From positions 1,302,001-1,366,000 of the forward strand of contig OZ242042.1 in the NCBI GenBank assembly GCA_965204905.1: a stretch of DNA of 64,000 bases. Direction: 5' to 3'. This document shows, piece after piece, positions 24,545 to 32,060 of this stretch (within the stretch, counting starts at the first letter, position 1; each line of letters begins with the position of its first letter). The translations under genes and the position numbers were made by a program. Origin of the DNA: Bin87 sp965204905. Lineage in GTDB: Bacteria; Chloroflexota; Dehalococcoidia; Lucifugimonadales; UBA3495. The notes below the pieces were generated by a model, which was not told the origin of the DNA, ran no database searches, and saw only the letters and a program-made list of their open reading frames with translations.

Positions 24545-25546
24545 CTAGCTCGGCACGTTCACCCGCCGAGTTACTGACCGGCTGCTGCCCCAGGTGCTGA
24601 TGAGGCTGACGAATCCGCCGGCCATGCCGCCGCCCGGCAGGACGGTGATGCGGTCGGCGTCGGCTACCACTGGGACCATGCGGTCGTGGTCCAACTCGTG
24701 GCCCATGCGATGCCAGCGCATCCACTCGGCTACCGGGAGCTGGGCCTTTTCGTGCAGGAACTCCGCCACTCGCTGCCGCGACCAACCCGCCTCAGCGATG
24801 TGCAGCATGGCCTCCGGGCTAATGACGCAGATTACCTCCGGCATTCCGGGGCCGAAGGCCAGCATCGAGTGGGCCACGGTGGTCAGAAAGTCCGCGGGAT
24901 CCCGGTCGCCGTGCAGAGTGACCTGCAAGGGCCCCAAGGTGGCGTAGGCGGTCACTATCGTCGCGTCGTCGCCGTAGCCCAGTTCCGAGGCCAGCGACGG
25001 CCAGGGGCTGATCGCCAGGTTCTCGGGGAAGCAGAACGTGATCTTGCCGGGATGTCCGAAGGTGCTGTTGTCCATCACCACCGGAACCGACCCGTAGAAG
25101 TTGGCCTTGAACAGGTTGACCGCCCGGCCGATAGCGGCGTTGGCCCGGCTGCCGTTGCCCATCATCTCGACACCACCGTTCATGCCGATGGCGTCGGCGT
25201 AGGGGCCGCTGACCACTGTCAGCACCGTTACGCCGTTGGTGGACGTGCTGCTGGCGTGCAGGTTGAACGAGCGGTCGGCGATGGCGGACAGGGATGCCAG
25301 CACCACCGGAAAGTGCTCGGGAGTGCAGCCGGCCATCACTGCGTTGACCGCCGCCTTGCCGGCCGTGAACCGCTTTTGCCGAATTACCTCGGTGCCCAGG
25401 TCGTGCTCGGCGGACACGCCGGCGTAGTCCAGCATCGCCTGCACCCGATCCTGGGTCGGCGGTACGATGGGCAGGCCGTCGGTGAGGCCGTTGTCAAAGT
25501 AGTAGTCCTGAGCGGCGCTCCAGTCGTCGAAACTATGTGTGGTCAT
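24545..25546 (-). CDS. UGSC-partner type protein (DGLPIVPPT family)
   Basis: 333 residues from ATG 25546 (GAGAGAG upstream; a TTG at 25564 is an alternative). The N-terminus contains DGLPIVPPT, and further in are KAAVNAVMAGCTPEHFPVVL, GPYADAIGMNGG, MGNGSRANAAIGRA and a Gly-rich C-terminus (LPGGGMAGGF). I recall proteins with this N-terminal motif being encoded next to UGSC proteins; that association is memory-based and needs a search. The conserved Cys in AGCTPE is a candidate partner for the selenocysteine. Reaction unknown. It is the first gene of the cassette. Confidence 0.7.
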   Translation of the reverse strand: MTTHSFDDWSAAQDYYFDNGLTDGLPIVPPTQDRVQAMLDYAGVSAEHDLGTEVIRQKRFTAGKAAVNAVMAGCTPEHFPVVLASLSAIADRSFNLHASSTSTNGVTVLTVVSGPYADAIGMNGGVEMMGNGSRANAAIGRAVNLFKANFYGSVPVVMDNSTFGHPGKITFCFPENLAISPWPSLASELGYGDDATIVTAYATLGPLQVTLHGDRDPADFLTTVAHSMLAFGPGMPEVICVISPEAMLHIAEAGWSRQRVAEFLHEKAQLPVAEWMRWHRMGHELDHDRMVPVVADADRITVLPGGGMAGGFVSLISTWGSSRSVTRRVNVPS

Positions 25547-25601
25547 AAAGTAAAGCTCTCTCAAAATGGATTGGCGGTTCAGATTATGCCAGCATTTGGT
25601 T

Positions 25602-25631
25602 GCAGGGGCGAATAATCATTTGCCCCTACGC
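25602..25631. repeat. GTAGGGGC palindromic repeat, copy 3
   Basis: Arms AGGGGC (25604-25609) and GCCCCT (25622-25627) with AT-rich core. It contains the stop codon of the tandem ATPase gene (25616-25618), so the last residues (RGK) of that protein come from the repeat. Confidence 0.8.
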
Positions 25632-27031
25632 ATTGCGCCGCCCTGCCGGTAATCGGGCGCTTCTATCGGCCACTCGGTCACTACCAGAGGGTCTTGCAGG
25701 CGGGACGCGATGCGTGGGCGGGTGGCAGCGATGTCCTCGATCCTGTGGGAGGTTGTGATGATGGTCGGGAGCCGTTCCTCGTATCGATAGCCTACTATCT
25801 GGAACAGTTTGTCCTCGGCGAAAGGAGTGCTGCGTTCGGCTCCCATGTCGTCCAGCACCAAGACGTTGGCGGTCCTGATACGATCCAGCAGGTCCTCGTG
25901 GGCTATTGGACTATCCGGGGCGAAAGCGGCACGCAAGTAATCGAGCAAATCCGCCACGGTCGCAAAAAATACTTCGTCGCCCCGGTCTTCGCGCTCGGCG
26001 GCGGCGGCCACCGCCAGGTGGGTTTTCCCTACACCAAACGGCCCGTGCAGGCTCAGCCATCCGTTGGGTTGGTTAGCCCAACGCTGCACGTAGGATTTTG
26101 CCGAGCTAAGGCTGCGTATTTCGTGCGCCGCCAGATCACCGTTGCCTTCCGGGTTGAAAGCCTCAAACGTCATACGCTGTCGCATACTAGTTGGAATCAT
26201 TCCCATCGTGCGTCCGATAGCGCTGTTGACGCGGCCCAGGCGGTAAATGCGCCCGAAACCGTCGGCAGATTCCATGCGCGTCAGCAAGAACTCGTCAAGG
26301 CGATTCGGATCTCCTCGTAGTGTGATCACCGTCGGCAATCTTTGTGAATGGCGCCACGCTAACAGCTGGAACAGCCGCTCTTGTCCCCACGGACTGGCAG
26401 GACGGGCCGGCAAGTCGTCCAATACCAGCAAATCGGCCTGACGCACCTGCTCGAAAAGGTCGATGAATCCTAACTCCGAGTCATCGTCAAAACCACCGCG
26501 CAGATAGTCCAGCAGGTCAGTGGAGGTTATGAACAGCGCAGCCTTGCCGTTGTCGATGCGCCGGTTGACGATGGCGGCGGCCAGGTACGTTTTTCCGCTG
26601 CCGCTGGGCCCGACGAAAGTTATCCAGCCTTGTGGATCTGCGGCGAATTCGCGCGCCGCCTGAAACGCGCTGACAAACGCGGCCCGGTTGGCTGATTCGT
26701 TATTCGGGCCGTTGGGATCGCTGTTGGCAAAGGTCCATTGGCGCAGGGCTCCCAGGTTGCTGTACCGTTCCAACGCCGCCACGCGCCTGGCCCGGTCAGT
26801 ATCGGACTCCTGGCACTGGCACGGAACCGCTTTGCCAAAATCGGGATGCTCAACCGGCGTTCTCGACGCGAGCCAGCCGGCGCCGCCGCATACGTTGCAA
26901 CTGTCAGCCGCCGTTTCCGTCCGGGACGTTGTCAGGCTCCCAAGGTAGCCGTCCGTATCGGCGTCGATAGCTCTCCAGGTACCCTGTGCGGCGATCCGGC
27001 GCAGTATCGTGCCCAAGCTCTCCATCGTCAT
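25616..27031 (-). CDS. tandem DnaC/DnaI-like AAA+ helicase-loader protein
   Basis: 471 residues with two complete ATPase domains. Domain 1 has Walker A GPSGSGKT (141-148) and Walker B LLVLDDL (201-207). Domain 2 has GPFGVGKT (330-337), LVLDDMGAE (~391-399) and a sensor/Arg-finger region TSHRIEDI..RIASRLQ. The N-terminus has a Cys pattern C45-x2-C48 and C71-x-C73, probably a zinc site as in DnaI. Ordinary loaders have one ATPase domain (~250-300 residues). It overlaps the upstream DnaD-like gene by 128 bases in another frame and lies downstream of dnaB, so a role in loading DnaB is likely (inference). Confidence 0.85.
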   Translation of the reverse strand: MTMESLGTILRRIAAQGTWRAIDADTDGYLGSLTTSRTETAADSCNVCGGAGWLASRTPVEHPDFGKAVPCQCQESDTDRARRVAALERYSNLGALRQWTFANSDPNGPNNESANRAAFVSAFQAAREFAADPQGWITFVGPSGSGKTYLAAAIVNRRIDNGKAALFITSTDLLDYLRGGFDDDSELGFIDLFEQVRQADLLVLDDLPARPASPWGQERLFQLLAWRHSQRLPTVITLRGDPNRLDEFLLTRMESADGFGRIYRLGRVNSAIGRTMGMIPTSMRQRMTFEAFNPEGNGDLAAHEIRSLSSAKSYVQRWANQPNGWLSLHGPFGVGKTHLAVAAAAEREDRGDEVFFATVADLLDYLRAAFAPDSPIAHEDLLDRIRTANVLVLDDMGAERSTPFAEDKLFQIVGYRYEERLPTIITTSHRIEDIAATRPRIASRLQDPLVVTEWPIEAPDYRQGGAMRRGK

Positions 27032-27731
27032 GGCGTCTTTCTCTTGGCTGCGCCACTATCTCAGGTGAGGCGCTGGGTTTGCCTTCTTGCAGCCACCGCC
27101 GCAGGATAGCATGAACGTAACCCCAGCTACGCACGTTTTGGTTGTTGGCAATCTCAAAAGCTTCTTCAATCCAGCTGGCCGGATATTCTTCTTCGGCGGC
27201 CTTGAGCTGTTCCGCCGCGCCGTGTCCGAACGTGCCGATGTGCTGCTCGTACAGGGAGAATATATTAGCACGGGACGCGCTGCGTTTCGCCGGCTTGACG
27301 AACTCGGAATCCGTTGCTTCGTTTGCGTCTGCCACGCCAATGTCGGATGCTTTCAGCGGCGCTAATCCCGTCTTAACCAGGTATTCCTGTACCCGTTCGT
27401 CGTTACTCAGCAACCGCACGTCGCCAGCCACCCTGACGGCGACCAGCGTTTCCCGCCGCAACGCTCCGGCCAACGCCCTCCGGATGTTATCGTCGCTGCC
27501 CAACCCGGCCGCCCGTCGCAGCGTCCCGTCGTCCAGCAAGGCATCAAGTGACAGCGACGGCGGCAGCCCCCTTCGCGTGGGCTCTGCCGCAAGTAACCCA
27601 ACCGTGCGCAGCGTTACCTTCAGTTCGCCGGGATCGTCTATCTCCGCCAGCCATTGGTCCAGGGCGGCGGCCGGCACCGGTATCCGCCGGGCTTCTCTCG
27701 GCAGTGGTGGCCTGCGCCCGGGCTGCGTCAT
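26904..27731 (-). CDS. DnaD-like replication protein
   Basis: 275 residues. Residues ~10-130 resemble a winged-helix N-terminal domain (ELKVTLRTVGLL, then DDNIRRALAGALRRETL). Residues ~155-215 resemble the DnaD C-terminal helical domain: IFSLYEQHIGTF followed by WIEEAFEIANNQNVRSWGYV. In Firmicutes DnaD acts with DnaB/DnaI in primosome assembly. ATG 27731 directly follows the dnaB stop (TAG-ATG), and the 3' end overlaps the loader gene by 128 bases. The gene order dnaB, dnaD-like, loader is a compact helicase-loading unit. Confidence 0.8.
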   Translation of the reverse strand: MTQPGRRPPLPREARRIPVPAAALDQWLAEIDDPGELKVTLRTVGLLAAEPTRRGLPPSLSLDALLDDGTLRRAAGLGSDDNIRRALAGALRRETLVAVRVAGDVRLLSNDERVQEYLVKTGLAPLKASDIGVADANEATDSEFVKPAKRSASRANIFSLYEQHIGTFGHGAAEQLKAAEEEYPASWIEEAFEIANNQNVRSWGYVHAILRRWLQEGKPSASPEIVAQPRERRHDDGELGHDTAPDRRTGYLESYRRRYGRLPWEPDNVPDGNGG

Positions 27732-29117
27732 CTACGCCACCGATTCTTCGTAGCGCATCAACTCGTCAAATCGCATCAGGGTGTCGCGGAAGTACAGGTG
27801 GAGGCTGCCAGTTGGGCCGTGCCGGTGCTTGGCTACGATAAGTTCCGCGATGTTGCGGGGGTACGGACGACCCGGGGCGTGCTGCTCCCATTCGTCCTCC
27901 GTGAAGTTTCGGTCTTCCCGGTAGATGAACATAACCACGTCGGCGTCTTGCTCGATGCTGCCGCTGTCGCGCAGGTCGGACAATTGCGGGCGATGGCCCG
28001 GCCGGTTCTCCACCACGCGGCTCAGCTGGGAGCAGGTGAAAACCGGAACTTCCAGGTCCCTGGCCACGGCCTTTAGCGACCGCGAAATCTCGCTGATTTC
28101 CTGGACCCGGTTTTCGCCGTATCCGCGCCGGCTGCCCTGTCCCTGCGCCAGTTGGAGGTAGTCCACCACCAGGAAGTCCAAGCCGTGCTCCAGTTTCAGC
28201 CGCTGCGCCTTGCTGCGCATTTCCATGGCAGTCTGGAACGGGGTGTCGTCAATAAAGATGGGCAGGCCGGAAAGCACACCCACCGCGTTGGCGATGACGC
28301 TCTCTTCCTGCTCCGACAGCAAGCCCAGGCGCAGCCGGTGGGAATCCACGCCCGACTCGGCCACCAATATGCGCATCGCCACCTGTTCCCGGCTCATCTC
28401 CAGGCTGAAAATCCCGCACACCTGACCGCTCTTGGCGGCGTTCACGCAGATGTTCAACGCCAGGCTGCTTTTGCCGAGGCCGGGCCTCGCGCCCACGATC
28501 AGCAGATCCGACCGTTGCATCCCGCCCAGCAGGCTGTCCAGGTCGCTGTAGCCGCTTTGCAGGGGCGGCATGTCGGTCAGTGAAACGTCGCCGATGTCCC
28601 CCTGGAGGTACACGTCCAGTACCGAGCTCAACGGAATGAAGCCCCGCTCGGTGTTCGCCGGCTGCACGCTGAACAGGACGTCCACCGCTTGCCGCATAGC
28701 GTCCTCGGCATCGTCCGAGTCCTCGAATCCGATCTCGGCAATTCGATTGCCGGCCGCAATGATGCGCCGCTTGGCGGCGGTGTCGGCCACGATGCCGGCG
28801 TAATACTCCACGTTGACCGACGTGGGGGTATCGGCGATCAACTGCCCCAAGTAAGGCAGGCCACCCACCTCTTCCAGCCGGTTCCGTTGCTGCAACTCCC
28901 GCGCTACCGTGATCTGGTCAACGGCCTCGCCTCTTTGGGACACCGAGACGCAGGCGTCAAAGCAGAACTGATTGCGCGCCCGGTGAAAATCCTCCGCCTT
29001 GATCAGGGGCAGCACCCGGTGCAGGGCCTCGCCGTCAATCAGCAATCCCCCTAGAACCGCCGCCTCTGCGTCGAGGTCGTGCGGAGGTTGTCGCTCGATG
29101 TACTGGGCGACGACCAC
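27732..29117 (-). CDS. dnaB: replicative DNA helicase
   Basis: 461 residues, full-length hexameric helicase. The N-terminal domain begins PPHDLDAEAAVLGGLLIDG. The RecA-like domain has Walker A GARPGLGKSSLALNI and Walker B DFLVVDYLQL, with SQLSRVVENRPGHRPQLSDL near the end. The GTG start at 29117 has GGAG 9-10 bases upstream. It follows rplI by 6 bases, a common bacterial arrangement, and is followed immediately by the DnaD-like gene. No intein is seen. Confidence 0.96.
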   Translation of the reverse strand: MVVAQYIERQPPHDLDAEAAVLGGLLIDGEALHRVLPLIKAEDFHRARNQFCFDACVSVSQRGEAVDQITVARELQQRNRLEEVGGLPYLGQLIADTPTSVNVEYYAGIVADTAAKRRIIAAGNRIAEIGFEDSDDAEDAMRQAVDVLFSVQPANTERGFIPLSSVLDVYLQGDIGDVSLTDMPPLQSGYSDLDSLLGGMQRSDLLIVGARPGLGKSSLALNICVNAAKSGQVCGIFSLEMSREQVAMRILVAESGVDSHRLRLGLLSEQEESVIANAVGVLSGLPIFIDDTPFQTAMEMRSKAQRLKLEHGLDFLVVDYLQLAQGQGSRRGYGENRVQEISEISRSLKAVARDLEVPVFTCSQLSRVVENRPGHRPQLSDLRDSGSIEQDADVVMFIYREDRNFTEDEWEQHAPGRPYPRNIAELIVAKHRHGPTGSLHLYFRDTLMRFDELMRYEESVA

Positions 29118-29123
29118 GGGTGT

Positions 29124-29579
29124 TTACTCCTCGATGGACGCGATCACGTTCACCGTGGCCCTGATTTCGCTGGACAGGTTGAGGACCACTTCGTACTCGC
29201 CCGGCTCGCGGATCGGCTCCACCGAGTTGGTGATCCTGCGGTCGATATCGCGGTCAAGCAGTTCGCCCAGGGCATCGGCGATGCGAATGCCGCTGATCGC
29301 GCCGTAGTACCGGCCGGTGGGCGTAACCCGGCCCTCGATGGTCACGGTGAGGTTGTCCAGAGCCTCTGCCAGTTCTTCGACCACCTGGGTGTCCCGCGCC
29401 CGTTCTGCATCCCCGGCCGCCTTCACCTTGTCCAGGCGTTTCATGGTTTCGTCGGTGGCGATTTCAGCCAACCCCTTGGGCAGCAGGTAGTTACGGGCGT
29501 ATCCCCGGGAAACCCGTCGCACCTCGCCGGCGCGGGCCTTGTCGGGAACGTCCTTCAAAAACAACATCATCATAGTCAT
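29124..29579 (-). CDS. rplI: 50S ribosomal protein L9
   Basis: 151 residues from ATG 29579 (GAGAGG upstream); a longer reading frame to 29705 is unlikely. The N-terminal rRNA-binding domain has MLFLKDVPDKARAGEVRRV and RGYARNYLLPKGLA. The central helix and C-terminal domain follow (VTPTGRYYGAISGIRIADAL). The usual rpsF-ssb-rpsR genes are not upstream here. It heads the rplI-dnaB-dnaD-like-loader operon. Confidence 0.93.
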   Translation of the reverse strand: MTMMMLFLKDVPDKARAGEVRRVSRGYARNYLLPKGLAEIATDETMKRLDKVKAAGDAERARDTQVVEELAEALDNLTVTIEGRVTPTGRYYGAISGIRIADALGELLDRDIDRRITNSVEPIREPGEYEVVLNLSSEIRATVNVIASIEE

Positions 29580-29628
29580 TTGGAGCCTCTCGTTGCATCC
29601 GGCCCGGAGTTGCCAGCCGCCGGACTTT

Positions 29629-29823
29629 CTAATTTGTCGATAGTGGGTGTGGTCTGGATTCCGTAGCAGAATTCGCTGAGGCGATGGCTTGCAGTTTTGC
29701 CTCACCCGTCATGCCCGGATTGGCTAGAATCGCGGCGATGATTCGTTGTCTTTCACTGGCGCGACCATCCTCGAAGCCTTCGGCATACCATTTTCTCGGG
29801 TAGTGCAGGGCAAAATCCATCAT
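29629..29823 (-). pseudogene. truncated paralogue of the upstream membrane protein
   Basis: 64 codons reading MMDFALHYPRKWYAEGFEDGR, then ERQRIIAAILANPGMTGEAKLQAI. This matches the C-terminal third of the gene at 29844 (MTMIDFALGRRREWREEGIEQGR ... KQRAIAAISADSELSDTAKLRAI) without its membrane part. It could be a short expressed protein or the remnant of a tandem duplication. No ribosome-binding site is obvious. Confidence 0.5.
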
Positions 29824-29843
29824 GCTGATGACGAAACCTACGG

Positions 29844-30329
29844 TTAATCGTCCTGGACAGAGTTTATGGCTACTATGGCCCTCAGCTTAGCGGTGTCAGA
29901 TAGTTCGGAGTCGGCTGAAATTGCAGCGATGGCCCGTTGTTTTTCCTCGTACCGCGCTCTTTCTTCGTTGCGGCCCATTTCGATGCCCTCGTTGCGGCCC
30001 ATTTCGATGCCCTCAATGCGGCCCTGCTCAATGCCTTCTTCCCGCCACTCGCGGCGGCGGCCCAGGGCAAAATCTATCATTGTCATGGTGACTCCAATAA
30101 CAAACGGCACTGTTCCAATCGCAGCCTGCGCCGTTACTCCGCACACGAACAGCAGCAACGCCATTTTGAAGTAGGATACGCGCGTCAGCGCTTCTACAAT
30201 CGTCTGTCCTTCCTTGATTCCGATTACGGTTTCGTTGATGATCAGAGCCGCCAAGAATAGCAGCGTTACCCAAATTCGCCAGCCGTTGATTGCTCGAGAA
30301 ATGGCCTGTGGCAAATCCGCTAACCGCAT
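29844..30329 (-). CDS. membrane protein with charged repeat tail
   Basis: 161 residues. Three hydrophobic stretches lie within residues ~15-95, then an Arg/Glu-rich tail with EGIEMGRN repeated twice (a 24-base DNA repeat at about 29967-30014), and a final helix. The Gx-repeat tail resembles the tails of Rpn/PD-(D/E)XK-type proteins, but the nuclease domain is not present. It is followed by a shortened paralogue. Function unknown. Confidence 0.6.
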   Translation of the reverse strand: MRLADLPQAISRAINGWRIWVTLLFLAALIINETVIGIKEGQTIVEALTRVSYFKMALLLFVCGVTAQAAIGTVPFVIGVTMTMIDFALGRRREWREEGIEQGRIEGIEMGRNEGIEMGRNEERARYEEKQRAIAAISADSELSDTAKLRAIVAINSVQDD

Positions 30330-30349
30330 AATAGCACATACGGCCTATG

Positions 30350-31279
30350 TTAGACCATAAACACCGGCGCGTCGTCCCGATTGATGCGGTTTTCGCCGGC
30401 TATGCCCTCGCGGATGTGTCGGGGCAGCGTGAACATGGCGGCGTGGCTTTCGCCATCGTAATGGAAGAGCCGCTTGTCCACCCGTTTCGCCACCCGTCGG
30501 TCGATCTCTTCGGGGGTCAGTTGAGGTAGCGCCGAGTCGGACGCCATTGAGAATCCCCAAAGGGTAATAAATGACGGTACGTGCGCTTGATAGGTCAGGG
30601 AATGGGGAAAGATGCTGTGCAGCGTGTTGTAAATCGTGGTAAAGCACTCGTGCAGGCTCAGGTATCCCGCCGGCCCCGACTGTGTGACCAATATGCCGCC
30701 CGGTTTCAATCGGGCCCGGGCGATGTTGTAATACTCCTCGGTGTACAGGAGATACGCCGGGCCGCCCTCCAGAGGGTCCACCAGGTCCATGATCATCACG
30801 TCATATTGCTTGCTGTCGGTTTCGAGATACTTGCGCGCGTCGTCGTGGAGCAGCGTGGTGCGAGCGTCGTCAAAGGCTCCCTGGTGGTGCTGGGGCAGAT
30901 GCTCGCGGCACAGTTCCACAACCTGCCGGTCAAGGTCAACCATCACCACGCTTTCCACCGTGTGATGAGCCAGGGTTTCCCGTAGCGTACCGCCTTCGCC
31001 GCCGCCGCCAATGAAAACTGTGCGCGGCTCGGGGTGCATCAGCATCGCCGGATGGACCAGCGACTCGTGGTAGATGTGCTCGTCCCGCTCCGTCGATTGT
31101 GTTTTGCCGTCGAGGAGCAGGCTGCGACCGTACACCTCCGAGTGAACCACTTCCACCCGTTGGTAGCCGGTGTGCCCGGAGAACAGCACATCATCAACCT
31201 TCAGCATGATCGCAAGATCCGGCATAACGGTTTCAATCACCCACTTGCCGGTGATTTCTTCCATTGGATAACTGGCCAC
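30350..31279 (-). CDS. speE: spermidine synthase
   Basis: Aminopropyltransferase making spermidine from putrescine and decarboxylated SAM. About 309 residues. Motifs are LLLDGKTQSTERDEHIYHESLVHPA, FIGGGGEGGTLRETLAH (SAM-binding glycine loop, read in parts) and VMIMDLVDPLEGGPAYLLYTEE with the catalytic Asp. GTG 31279 has AGGG about 9 bases upstream; ATG 31264 is an alternative start. It overlaps or abuts speD, so the pair is one unit. A C-terminal ~50-residue extension follows the core fold. Confidence 0.9.
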   Translation of the reverse strand: MASYPMEEITGKWVIETVMPDLAIMLKVDDVLFSGHTGYQRVEVVHSEVYGRSLLLDGKTQSTERDEHIYHESLVHPAMLMHPEPRTVFIGGGGEGGTLRETLAHHTVESVVMVDLDRQVVELCREHLPQHHQGAFDDARTTLLHDDARKYLETDSKQYDVMIMDLVDPLEGGPAYLLYTEEYYNIARARLKPGGILVTQSGPAGYLSLHECFTTIYNTLHSIFPHSLTYQAHVPSFITLWGFSMASDSALPQLTPEEIDRRVAKRVDKRLFHYDGESHAAMFTLPRHIREGIAGENRINRDDAPVFMV

Positions 31280-31289
31280 GAGTGAATCC

Positions 31290-31670
31290 CTAAAGGGTGG
31301 CCTGCAATTCAGCAACGCGGGCGCCGCTAAGACCGCGCCGGATCTGCGTAATTTGCGGGTCGCGGCACCGGAGCGCTGCGACTATCGATTCCGTGGCCCG
31401 ATCCGGCATGGTCTGGTCGCCGCAAGTGAAGACATCCGCCGCCGCGTAACCGAGTTCCGGCCAGGTGTGTATGGAGATGTGGGATTCGGCGATGGATAGA
31501 ATGCCGGTCACTCCCTGGGGAGTGAACTGGTGAAACGATTCGCCCACTACCTGCGCGCCCACCTGCGCGGCCGCCGTCAGCAATTTCTCCCTGATGTACT
31601 CCAGATCGTCAAGTAATTCAGGATCGCAATCTCTGAGTTCCAACAGCACGTGCGTACCTAGTACATTCAA
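31290..31670 (-). CDS. speD: S-adenosylmethionine decarboxylase proenzyme
   Basis: 126 residues, prokaryotic class 1B. The self-cleavage site is visible in AESHISIHTWPELGYAA, where the Ser after GluSerHisIle becomes the pyruvoyl group. The catalytic Cys is in DVFTCGDQT. Start TTG 31670 is preceded by GGAGGAGAGGG, and a good promoter is at 31748-31776. It supplies the aminopropyl donor for speE directly downstream. Confidence 0.93.
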   Translation of the reverse strand: MNVLGTHVLLELRDCDPELLDDLEYIREKLLTAAAQVGAQVVGESFHQFTPQGVTGILSIAESHISIHTWPELGYAAADVFTCGDQTMPDRATESIVAALRCRDPQITQIRRGLSGARVAELQATL

Positions 31671-32060
31671 TCACCCTCTCCTCCGTCTGAATTGGCCATG
31701 CCAAGGAGGCCGAATCAGGTTCCCCCTGAACTAAATGGCAGAGAGAGATTGTACTCAAACCCGCGCGCCGATTCAAGCACGACTTCCCTGACGCAAACGC
31801 GCCTGTGGATATATCATCGTAGCGCTCCTCAGGTGGATGTCCGTTTTCGTTAGCTGCAATTTTCTGGTCTATTTTCAAAATCTTCGAAAACGGGACTTTC
31901 AAAACCGAATCCAAAGGCTGCTTGCGACATTCCCCTTGTTGTATAATGATCCACACTAAGACAGCCCAGCATGAAGCCCCACTTGTCCCGCCAAATGCGT
32001 TCATCATCATCCTGAGCAGAATCCCGACCCCGCATAATGGCATTTGGAGAATGTGAGCTT
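31671..32060. promoter_or_regulatory. divergent intergenic region between speD and the radical SAM gene
   Basis: No gene is supported in these 390 bases. On the minus strand, TTGAAT (31776-31771) and TACAAT (31753-31748) with 17-base spacing form the speD promoter. For the plus strand a TATAAT at 31942-31947 is present, but its best upstream TTGCGA is only 14 bases away. A 9-bp inverted repeat, CCGTTTTCG (31841-31849) and CGAAAACGG (31885-31893), lies between the two promoters. Confidence 0.55.
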
